In this document: one piece after another, positions 1-5,055 of the stretch
Numbering within the stretch: position 1 is the first letter of the stretch
Layout: each line of letters starts with the position of its first letter
Assembly (NCBI GenBank): GCA_031275145.1
Contig: JAISPE010000388.1
Location: 1-5,255 of the forward strand
Source of the DNA: Prevotellaceae bacterium
GTDB lineage: Bacteria; Bacteroidota; Bacteroidia; Bacteroidales; UBA932
Reading direction: 5' to 3'
DNA: 5,255 nt
Program-made: the position numbers and the translations under genes
Notes under the pieces: model-generated
Database searches by the model: none
Told to the model about the DNA's origin: nothing
The model's input: the letters and a program-made list of their open reading frames with translations, nothing else

Positions 1-91
1 AAGTTTTATCCCGACAATTTAAAAGAAGATAAACATGTAGAAAACACTTTGGTTACTTGTTTGGACGCGGGTTCGACTCCCGCCATCTCCA
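1..91 (+). ncRNA. ssrA: tmRNA (ssrA), 3' end; 5' part lies before the window
   Basis: tmRNA rescues stalled ribosomes by trans-translation: it is charged with alanine and supplies a short degradation tag. Only the 3' part is visible. The T arm is perfect: stem GCGGG (67-71) pairs with CCCGC (79-83) around the canonical 7-nt loop TTCGACT (72-78). It is followed by the 7-nt 3' acceptor strand CATCTCC (84-90) and discriminator A91. The upstream stretch AAACATGTAGAAAA followed by GTTTGGACGCGGG matches the conserved 3' layout of tmRNAs (E. coli has AAGCATGTAG and GGACGCGGG at the same places) and does not leave room for a tRNA anticodon arm. CCA is not encoded: CGA follows A91, so CCA would be added after transcription. 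The tag reading frame and the 5' acceptor strand (expected to pair with CATCTCC) are outside the window. No clear terminator follows it. Confidence 0.93.
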
Positions 92-318
92 CGATAGAGT
101 TTGAATTATTTGAAATCAGAGCATTGGCCTGCACAAAAATAACAGTATTAAGGCAATCAGTTTGTTGAGACACAAATAACTGATATAATTTAAGTACATC
201 AAGAGGTTTAATATAACGAGTGCTAAGAAACGTGAATGAAAATTTGAAAGAGCAAATAGATAAATCCGATAAAAAACCATTGATATAGATATTGAAAATC
301 AGGAAATATAATAATAAA
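92..318. other. AT-rich intergenic region between ssrA and the orphan gene
   Basis: No confident gene is present. A weak hairpin is possible between ATTGGCCT (123-130) and AGGCAAT (151-157), with one bulged G and a 20-nt loop; it lacks a good T tract. A 22-codon open stretch from GTG 220 to TAG 286-288 lies in the same frame as the following gene. It contains a lysine- and glutamate-rich stretch, so it may be a decayed leader or a chance ORF. I found no good TAnnTTTG promoter for the next gene. The closest candidate is TTG at 165-167 followed by TATAATTT at 184-191, which fits poorly. Confidence 0.4.
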
Positions 319-921
319 ATGAAAAAAAGTGAAAAAGAATCAAACGAAAAAGCAAAAGATAAGATACAAAGAACATTAAATCTTATTTACGGTTACGAAT
401 TTAACGAAGAAACAATAGTTGAAGACGATTGGAATTTTAAGAATGAAAAATGGGTAAAATCTCATAAAATAAAATATTATAAACCTATTCAACAAGATGT
501 TTATGTAATATTTATTCATCTCAATGCAACAAGCAGATGTTATACAATACATTATTTTGATTTATTTTTGTTCAATTCAGATATTTTAGATACAAAAAAA
601 ATCAATTCTGATAAGTTTTGGATAGGCTCTTTTGATATTGATGATATTCATCATAATAACATTTTAAAATATTTAATGAGATATGAAAGTGATGAATCGG
701 TAGAGATTTTAAGTAATCGGCTACATAAAATGAAAGATCTATGCAATTTTTGCCCAAAAACTATTACCCGGTTAGGTTTATCTGACAAATTTAAGGATAT
801 TTTCGGCGAAGAATGGTGGTCTGATTTTGATAAAATGGAATATTACGAAGAATTAAATCACGCAATAATAGATTGGGAGGAACAGAAAAAATCCCAATTA
901 AATTTAATCTGTGGTTCATAA
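319..921 (+). CDS. Orphan hypothetical protein, 200 aa, AT-rich
   Basis: I do not recognise this protein. The start is ATG 319, preceded by AGGAAA at 301-306; an in-frame TTG at 292 would add nine residues but has no ribosome-binding site. The protein has no signal peptide and no membrane segment, so it is probably cytosolic. The N-terminus is highly charged (Lys/Glu-rich, about residues 1-18, likely helical). A hydrophobic, aromatic-rich middle (about 60-90, including VYVIFIHLNATSRCYTIHYF) suggests beta strands. The C-terminal third is acidic and rich in aromatics (DIFGEEWWSDFDKMEYYEEL). Two cysteines form CNFC near residue 145. Its base composition is much richer in A and T than the neighbouring - strand genes, which suggests horizontal acquisition. 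It converges on the cytochrome gene with 80 nt between stop codons. Size, acidity and isolation would fit an accessory or immunity-type protein, but that is a guess. That it is a gene is fairly sure; its function is unknown. Confidence 0.75.
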   Translation: MKKSEKESNEKAKDKIQRTLNLIYGYEFNEETIVEDDWNFKNEKWVKSHKIKYYKPIQQDVYVIFIHLNATSRCYTIHYFDLFLFNSDILDTKKINSDKFWIGSFDIDDIHHNNILKYLMRYESDESVEILSNRLHKMKDLCNFCPKTITRLGLSDKFKDIFGEEWWSDFDKMEYYEELNHAIIDWEEQKKSQLNLICGS

Positions 922-948
922 ATACAAAAAATATCTGATTGCGGCAGA

Positions 949-981
949 CGGTCCGGTATTACAGTATGAGATATCGGACCG
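949..981 (-). terminator. Hairpin between convergent genes, possible terminator
   Basis: An 11-bp inverted repeat, CGGTCCGGTAT (949-959) with ATATCGGACCG (971-981), has one G-T wobble and an 11-nt loop. It lies between the stop codons of the convergent genes at 921 and 1002. Read on the - strand it sits just past the cytochrome-FGE gene, but the T run (complement of the A run at 925-930) comes about 18 nt later, so it is not a textbook intrinsic terminator. An overlapping alternative fold pairs GATATC at 969-975 with GATATC at 994-999. Position supports a terminator; the tail argues against one. Confidence 0.35.
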
Positions 982-1001
982 CAATAAACTGCGGATATCG
1001 T

Positions 1002-2558
1002 TCAAAATTCTTCCGGCATTTCACAGACAACGCGAAAGCCTATACTTCGAATATCCGAATACCACCAGATACTTTTGGGTTGTTGAGGATCGGTTTTCAG
1101 CCATGCCTCATGTTTGGAAAAATCACGTGCGGCACACCGTACGTCCGAAGCGTCCGAAGCGTAACTGCCTCCACGGACAACCCATTCGTCGCCTTCCGTA
1201 TTTAGAGGGTCGGAAATATTTTCGCCAGATTTACCGTAATATTGAGCGTCGTATTTGTCCGCACAGTATTCCATTACGTTACCCAACATGTTTTTAAGTC
1301 CGAAAGGATTAGCCTCGACAAAGTCCGGAGTTTGCGTACGGCTTTTGCTGTTGTTTGCATATACGACATACTGTGAAATGCCTTCGGTTTTGGCGTCGAA
1401 AAATTTCCTCCAGAAGCCTTCGTTTGAAAAACTTTTCGGATTTCCTTCGAAAAAATAAGGCGTTTCTGTACCCCCGCGGGCTGCATATTCCCATTCGGCT
1501 TCTGTCGGAAGGCGATATTTTTTACCCGTTGTTTGCGACAGCCACTGACAGAAAGTTTCTGCTGCATAATGCGTCATGGTAATTGCCGGCCGTTCGCCGC
1601 CGCCCCAACCCTGATCGGGCAATCCGAACGGAGGCGTAGGTCCCGAAATGGCGTCTACATCCTGACGGCTGTTGTTCGCATAAACTTCGTCGGGAGGAAT
1701 ACGGCCTTCGCTCATTGTTTTCGAATAGAACGACCAGTACATATCCCATGTTACTTCCAGCTCGGACATAAAGAACGGACTGACTGTCACCGTATGAACC
1801 GGTCCTTCGTCTTCTTTGCGGAAAGGTTCTTTATCCGGACTGCCCATCCTGAACGAGCCTCCCGGAACGGCGACCATTTCAAACGAAACGGGAGTGCCGG
1901 GAATCTGCTCGGTATAGTTTTTAAATCCGGTGATTGCAGTAGCTGTTTTATAGTATAAGCTTGTATCTTTGTCCAGTACATCCTGAACAACGGTCAATTT
2001 GGCATGTTTGTAATTCGGATTGTAATGTCCGGCATCCAAATGACAGCTTATGCACTGAAGATTCAACTTCGTTTCATTCTCTTCGTAATATAGGTGAGCC
2101 GTAACTCCGTCGTCATTTATTCCATTGGGAAACAGATTGTAATGACATTCTTTACAGGATCCGTTTGGAATGTATGTCACTGCAACTTCAAGTCCGGAGA
2201 GTCTGTCCCAGTCGAAATCGGCGCTGTCCTTTGTTATGTATCCCCAGAGGTCTTTTATCCCCAGCTTTGTTTTTGCCGTATAGTGAGACCATGTGTCGTT
2301 TGCAGGAGGCAGATGACAGTCAACACAGTGAACTTTCGTGCCGCTTGCGTTATTCATGTGTTTAGACAGTTTCCAGCTGTCTTCCACATGAGGATGTACA
2401 TGACACATCATACATGATTCATCCGTCGAAAAATAAACAGAAGTTAAATATAACGAGATTACTATACCCGCTCCCAATACTGTGCCTGAAAGCAGATAAA
2501 AAGATTTGCGTTTAAAAAAACTTTTCTTTTCCGTCTTTTCTTTTTCTTTAGTTATCAT
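1002..2558 (-). CDS. Membrane-anchored tetraheme NapC/NrfH-type cytochrome c fused to a SUMF1/FGE-like domain
   Basis: 518 aa; ATG at 2558 is the only start before the first heme motif. After a lysine-rich cytosolic N-terminus, one membrane segment (about residues 19-43) serves as uncleaved anchor. Four CXXCH heme sites follow at 49-53, 78-82, 135-139 and 169-173, with the SxHxN spacing (65-69) typical of NapC/NirT/NrfH quinol dehydrogenases, which pass electrons from menaquinol to periplasmic reductases. At the CXXCHxM position that holds the heme-1 Met ligand in NrfH there is His55. Residues about 225-515 form a SUMF1/FGE-like domain: MVAVPGGSFRMGS (228-240), YRLPTEAEWEYAARGG (348-363), NPFGLKNMLGNVMEYC (417-432), VVRGGSY (460-466) and GFRVV near the end. 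The catalytic cysteine pair of true formylglycine-generating enzymes is not in place: ASDASDVRCAAR follows GGSY, leaving only C475. The domain is therefore probably a binding, structural or other non-FGE enzyme module. NapC/NrfH proteins are normally about 150-200 aa, so this is a fusion. No reductase or sulfatase gene adjoins it in the window. Confidence 0.93.
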   Translation of the reverse strand: MITKEKEKTEKKSFFKRKSFYLLSGTVLGAGIVISLYLTSVYFSTDESCMMCHVHPHVEDSWKLSKHMNNASGTKVHCVDCHLPPANDTWSHYTAKTKLGIKDLWGYITKDSADFDWDRLSGLEVAVTYIPNGSCKECHYNLFPNGINDDGVTAHLYYEENETKLNLQCISCHLDAGHYNPNYKHAKLTVVQDVLDKDTSLYYKTATAITGFKNYTEQIPGTPVSFEMVAVPGGSFRMGSPDKEPFRKEDEGPVHTVTVSPFFMSELEVTWDMYWSFYSKTMSEGRIPPDEVYANNSRQDVDAISGPTPPFGLPDQGWGGGERPAITMTHYAAETFCQWLSQTTGKKYRLPTEAEWEYAARGGTETPYFFEGNPKSFSNEGFWRKFFDAKTEGISQYVVYANNSKSRTQTPDFVEANPFGLKNMLGNVMEYCADKYDAQYYGKSGENISDPLNTEGDEWVVRGGSYASDASDVRCAARDFSKHEAWLKTDPQQPKSIWWYSDIRSIGFRVVCEMPEEF

Positions 2559-2595
2559 CCTTTTAATGTTAAAAACAGTTTCATCTTATCGGGGG

Positions 2596-2603
2596 CAAAG
2601 GTA
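2596..2603 (-). promoter_or_regulatory. Bacteroidetes-type -7 box for the cytochrome-FGE gene
   Basis: Read on the - strand this is TACCTTTG, an exact match to the Bacteroidetes -7 consensus TAnnTTTG. It would start transcription near 2590, giving a leader of about 30 nt before ATG 2558. The -33 TTG is not clearly present at 19-21 nt upstream, so the promoter may be weak and activator-dependent. AAAAGG lies directly against the ATG, too close for a normal Shine-Dalgarno sequence. Confidence 0.6.
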
Positions 2604-2640
2604 ATATATTTTTATTATACATTCCAGCCTGCTGTTTTCT

Positions 2641-2694
2641 ACGGGTAAATCTGCGCATCTTTACGGTAAATCTCCAAACTTTTAACGGTTGAAA
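2641..2694 (-). promoter_or_regulatory. Phased direct repeats upstream of the cytochrome-FGE promoter, possible activator sites
   Basis: On the + strand ACGGGTAAATCT (2641-2652) and ACGGTAAATCT (2663-2673) repeat, with TAAATCT starting exactly 21 bp apart. A degenerate third copy, ACGGTTGAAAC (2684-2694), lies a further 21 bp on, measured from ACGG to ACGG. A spacing of two helical turns is what tandem binding of a dimeric activator would give. Relative to a start near 2590 the copies are centred at roughly -57, -78 and -99. No regulator can be named. Confidence 0.35.
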
Positions 2695-2701
2695 CCGGTA
2701 A

Positions 2702-2875
2702 CAGACTTTAGAATTAAGTAAAATACAGAAAACGGTTACGGACCAAATATGGACTGCATCGGGATACCGATATACAACATTAAAACATTTGATTGACCGT
2801 ATTGATGATTTGCTTTGTCCTCTATACGGTTTGACAGAGGATGAAACGAAGTTTTGGATATCTGAAAATGAGTAA
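2702..2875 (+). pseudogene. C-terminal remnant resembling a type IIG/Eco57I-like DNA methyltransferase
   Basis: An open + strand stretch of 57 sense codons follows an in-frame TAA (2699-2701) and ends with TAA at 2873-2875. It has no ATG and no usable start. The translation contains TLKHLIDRIDDLLCPLYGLTE followed by a short tail. The pattern ID-x(2)-L-x(3)-LYGLTE-x-E close to the stop is characteristic of the C-terminal end of type IIG restriction-modification enzymes and related Eco57I/PglX-type adenine methyltransferases. The catalytic NPPY region and everything else are missing, so only the tail survives. The fragment ends exactly where the convergent - strand gene ends, with no bases between the stop codons. 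This suggests a deletion scar. The family assignment rests on one short motif. Confidence 0.5.
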
Positions 2876-3697
2876 TTAGAACAGACTGCCCATCAATTCT
2901 TTCTTTGGATGAAAAGTCCCAATAATCATAAACGGATTACGCGATGGAAAATGATGTACTTGCGATGTACCGAAAAACAAGTATAAATCTTTGGTCTGAG
3001 CAAAGTCATCAAAGTATTTCTTGCGAACATCGGCGCAGGCTCTCATTTCGTCGCCGTCATATTTGGCAACGCAGTTCCAAAACAACTGCCCGATTTCCCA
3101 GTCTTCAATCATTAGACAACTTTGGATATCTGCTTCGTCTGTAAATATATACGAGAATTTGTAAGGTAGTTTTCGGACAACCTCAAATGGATTTTCAGGC
3201 TGTTTAAACAGGTTGCCTTGCTGTCTTTCGGCTTCCAGTTTGGCTAATTTTATCCTATCCCATTCGCGTGTAACTGCCTCAATCTTGAAATCCAAAATTT
3301 TCCCGGGCTTGAAAACAGCCAGAGAGGTACAAATTTCTTTATTATGTGCTTCTGCTATCAAATCGGCAAGGTTGGTATAAACTTTCTGTAGAACAATACT
3401 TTTCCGTTCTGCCCAATTGTTGCCAGTTCCGATATGTCCTACAATATTTATTTCACTGTCAATAGAATAGGGACGATAACTTTCAGGGCGGAAATCGCTG
3501 TCGTTTTTTACTAAATTCAGTTCTATCCAATCGTATTTTTTGTACTGCTCGTTATAAGATTTTTTCCGAAACTGCACAGGATAGATACGAACCCAAGTAC
3601 CGTCTTCACGAAATCCTGCGGTACAAACAAGTTCTTCGTATTTGGAAGAAATTGCAGGATAGGTTTTTACTGTTATCAATACTTTTATTAAAGCCAT
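2876..3697 (-). CDS. Conserved-looking protein of unknown function, 273 aa, partner of the DUF488 gene
   Basis: I cannot assign a named family. The ATG at 3697 starts 3 nt after the TGA of the DUF488 gene, so the two are almost certainly co-transcribed and translationally coupled; no Shine-Dalgarno sequence is seen. The protein is soluble, without signal peptide or membrane segment. The N-terminus has a strand-rich block with a strikingly regular motif, ELVCTAGFREDGTWVRIYPV (22-41). The middle (about 143-165) is a charged helix, REWDRIKLAKLEAERQQGN. The C-terminal part has DWEIGQLFWNC (199-209), DLYLFFGTS (237-245) and NPFMIIGTF (254-262). The two strand-rich ends and central helix could suit nucleic acid or nucleotide binding, but that is speculation. 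The tight pairing with DUF488 suggests a shared pathway. It is a real gene; its function is unknown. Confidence 0.85.
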   Translation of the reverse strand: MALIKVLITVKTYPAISSKYEELVCTAGFREDGTWVRIYPVQFRKKSYNEQYKKYDWIELNLVKNDSDFRPESYRPYSIDSEINIVGHIGTGNNWAERKSIVLQKVYTNLADLIAEAHNKEICTSLAVFKPGKILDFKIEAVTREWDRIKLAKLEAERQQGNLFKQPENPFEVVRKLPYKFSYIFTDEADIQSCLMIEDWEIGQLFWNCVAKYDGDEMRACADVRKKYFDDFAQTKDLYLFFGTSQVHHFPSRNPFMIIGTFHPKKELMGSLF

Positions 3698-3700
3698 ACA

Positions 3701-4582
3701 TCAGATATGTTTCAATTCGCTGTCAAATCCGGTGAGTTGCATTATTGCTTCTGCCAAATGTTTGCGATGGCACTGATTTATATCCGCCTCAAAACAGGTT
3801 AAGGCAATACGCTGATTTTGTTTGAGCAGGATAAAGATTTTTTCCAGTACAGGCAGTGTTTGCGGAAGATTGGTTGCCCTGTAATCGGTAAAAAGCAAGT
3901 CGTAATCTGCCTGAGAGTTCAATTTCTGACGTTTTTCCGACTGTATGCCGACTTCGGGGAAGTGTACATACCGGATTCCCAAATTTTCACAAAACCGTTT
4001 GAGTTGGTTTTTACTAAAACCATATTTCATACTCAAGGGATTGCACCGAACATCAACCAAAACTTTAACGTCATTCCTAATCAGGCGGTTCAGATATTCT
4101 TCAAGCGAAATACCTTCATAACCGATTGTAAACAGGATAGTTTTATTGGAAATCGGCTTGCTTCCACACACTTTTGCCTGTTCGGCAGGCGACAGTATAT
4201 CAGTTGCAGTACTGTTTATCGCCCAATACGGATAATAAATGTAGGTATATTTCATCAGGGCGTTGCTGTTTAATGTACCGAACGACGCTTTTATTTGCTG
4301 TAAAATAACTCTGTCGTTTTCTTTCAGGCTGTGTAAATAATCCGTCGAACTGTTCAGCGCAAAACTGTTCTGTGTTTCAGTAAGCAAGCCTTTTTGAGCC
4401 ATTGCAGTCAAGTCGGCATTGACAGAATAAGAAAAACACCCGAACTTATACGGTACAAAGTCATAAACCTTTTCCGTCTGACGTTGTGTAAAAAGGAACA
4501 GCAACTTTTGCAATCGAATTTTTTCCAGTTCGCCACCAAACAGTTGCAACAAAGCTAATATTATTTTCCGCCTGTAAAACAT
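3701..4582 (-). CDS. DUF488 family protein with an N-terminal winged-helix-like domain, 293 aa
   Basis: I chose ATG 4582. An upstream GTG at 4606 gives 301 aa but lies between the two boxes of the promoter. The C-terminal half (about 147-293) is a clear DUF488 domain: FTIGYEG (151-157), VLVDVRCNP (174-182), GFSKNQLKRFC (188-198), IRYVHFPEVG (203-212) and ALTCFEADINQCHR (260-273). The conserved VDVR arginine, the Glu of CFEAD and the CHR motif are all present, so the domain looks intact. The biochemical role of DUF488 is not settled; the conserved Cys/Arg/His suggest an enzymatic site. Residues about 1-80 form an extra helical domain: KIRLQKLLFLF (21-31) then YDFVPYKFGCFSYSVNADL (40-58). This resembles the KLQKLLY...F.A...GP/S.....L fold of SocA/Panacea-type proteins, which would act in regulation or protein contacts (inference). 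Stand-alone DUF488 proteins are usually shorter. It is the first gene of an operon with the 273-aa protein. Confidence 0.9.
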   Translation of the reverse strand: MFYRRKIILALLQLFGGELEKIRLQKLLFLFTQRQTEKVYDFVPYKFGCFSYSVNADLTAMAQKGLLTETQNSFALNSSTDYLHSLKENDRVILQQIKASFGTLNSNALMKYTYIYYPYWAINSTATDILSPAEQAKVCGSKPISNKTILFTIGYEGISLEEYLNRLIRNDVKVLVDVRCNPLSMKYGFSKNQLKRFCENLGIRYVHFPEVGIQSEKRQKLNSQADYDLLFTDYRATNLPQTLPVLEKIFILLKQNQRIALTCFEADINQCHRKHLAEAIMQLTGFDSELKHI

Positions 4583-4586
4583 GGTA

Positions 4587-4616
4587 CAAAAGTAAACAAT
4601 TATCACAAATTATCAA
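4587..4616 (-). promoter_or_regulatory. Bacteroidetes-type promoter of the DUF488 operon, probably giving a leaderless mRNA
   Basis: On the - strand TTG (4616-4614), a 19-nt spacer and TACTTTTG (4594-4587) match the TTG-N19-21-TAnnTTTG consensus exactly. Only TACC separates the -7 box from ATG 4582, so transcription should start at or within about one or two bases of the start codon. This decides the start: the in-frame GTG 4606 would not be transcribed from this promoter. Confidence 0.75.
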
Positions 4617-4683
4617 TCATTTCCCCAATCACCGCAATTTCCTCTTTGGGAGAATGCAGCGATAACAAATCCGCGACCCGTCG
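4603..4683 (-). pseudogene. Short coding remnant upstream of the DUF488 operon
   Basis: A 26-codon open stretch on the - strand ends with TGA at 4605-4603. It reads like protein: ADLLSLHSPKEEIAVIGEMI, then DNL. There is no start codon; the frame is closed by a TGA where the CGTCATTG-type repeat begins (about 4682). It may be the tail of a gene cut off by the repeat cluster. Its end overlaps the DUF488 promoter. At this length chance cannot be excluded. Confidence 0.25.
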
Positions 4684-4736
4684 TCATTGCGAATAACCGT
4701 TTCGTACCGCAACTGAAAGCGTGATGACGCCTGTCG

Positions 4737-4753
4737 GAAGTCCGAAGGACTTC
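4737..4753 (+). repeat. Triloop hairpin 1 (GAA loop)
   Basis: GAAGTCC-GAA-GGACTTC is a perfect 7-bp stem with a GAA loop. It is the first of four 17-nt hairpins of the same design within about 210 bp. Confidence 0.8.
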
Positions 4754-4810
4754 AATATGAATAATCCCGAACAAACGCAGTGCAGTTCGGGGATAGCAGC
4801 ACCCCCCGCC

Positions 4811-4829
4811 TCAACTCCGAAGGAGTTGA
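4811..4829 (+). repeat. Triloop hairpin 2 (GAA loop)
   Basis: CAACTCC-GAA-GGAGTTG is a perfect 7-bp stem, extended to 8 bp by T4811-A4829. Compared with hairpin 1, the outer pair and the fourth pair are swapped on both sides, so pairing is kept while sequence changes. Confidence 0.8.
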
Positions 4830-4844
4830 ACTGCTTCGCAGTTC
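4828..4844 (-). repeat. Triloop hairpin 3 (GAA loop on the - strand)
   Basis: GAACTGC-TTC-GCAGTTC on the + strand reads with a GAA loop on the - strand. It has a perfect 7-bp stem and overlaps the foot of hairpin 2 by two bases, so the two cannot both form at full length. Confidence 0.8.
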
Positions 4845-4864
4845 TGATGATGAGGTGACAGTAT

Positions 4865-4895
4865 CCCCGAGCTGCGCCTGCCGGCCTGCTCGGGG
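4865..4895. repeat. GC-rich inverted repeat inside the repeat cluster
   Basis: CCCCGAGC (4865-4872) and GCTCGGGG (4888-4895) form an 8-bp stem around a 15-nt GC-rich loop containing GCCGGC. TTATT follows on the + strand, so it could end + strand transcription weakly, but no + strand gene precedes it. It more likely belongs to the repeat structure. The left arm can instead pair with TCGGGGATA near 4788. Confidence 0.6.
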
Positions 4896-4927
4896 TTATT
4901 GGCTACGCCGAACTGAAGTTTCATATT

Positions 4928-4944
4928 TAACACCTTCGGTGTTA
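4928..4944 (-). repeat. Triloop hairpin 4 (GAA loop on the - strand)
   Basis: TAACACC-TTC-GGTGTTA is a perfect 7-bp stem. Read on the - strand it has the GAA loop and the same core layout as hairpins 1-3, with a further compensatory pair change at stem position 5 (A-T instead of T-A). Confidence 0.8.
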
Positions 4945-4979
4945 GAGGAAGAACCTGTTAATATATTATTTACAAAAAG

Positions 4980-5055
4980 CGTCATTGTAAGGGCACAGCC
5001 CGAAGCAATCCAGAAATACACGACCTTCCGGATTGCTTTGTTCCCTGCAATGATG
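4980..5055. repeat. CGTCATTG...GAAGCAATCC palindromic repeat unit
   Basis: Nested inverted repeats: outer CGTCATTG (4980-4987) with CAATGATG (5048-5055), one wobble; inner CGAAGCAATCC (5001-5011) with GGATTGCTTTG (5030-5040), one wobble, around an 18-nt loop. The design matches dispersed CGTCATTGCGAG...GAAGCAATCC palindromes seen in many bacterial genomes. ORFs read through this unit are probably repeat translations rather than genes. Confidence 0.7.

Noticed and set aside
62..91. att-type direct repeat of the ssrA 3' end marking an island boundary
   Set aside because: I found no second copy of the GCGGGTTCGACTCCCGC region in the window and no integrase gene, so an island here remains only a hypothesis.
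60..94. A tRNA gene at the left edge
   Set aside because: The T arm and acceptor strand are tRNA-like, but the upstream AAACATGTAG and GTTTGGACGCGGG pattern is that of the tmRNA 3' end, and there is no anticodon arm at the required spacing.
911..1297. + strand open frame of 128 codons, and similar ones at 1533-1958 and 2094-2417
   Set aside because: They are antisense to the cytochrome-FGE gene, whose frame is clearly supported by heme and FGE motifs; their translations show no recognisable domain.
1002..1900. Sulfatase-activating enzyme (formylglycine-generating)
   Set aside because: The two active-site cysteines are missing and no sulfatase gene is nearby, so only the fold, not the activity, is supported.
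3818..4273. + strand open frame of 151 codons
   Set aside because: It is antisense to the DUF488 domain, where the - strand translation carries every family motif.
4737..4944. CRISPR array
   Set aside because: The short repeats are not identical, face both ways and are unevenly spaced; they are hairpins with compensatory changes, not constant repeats with spacers.
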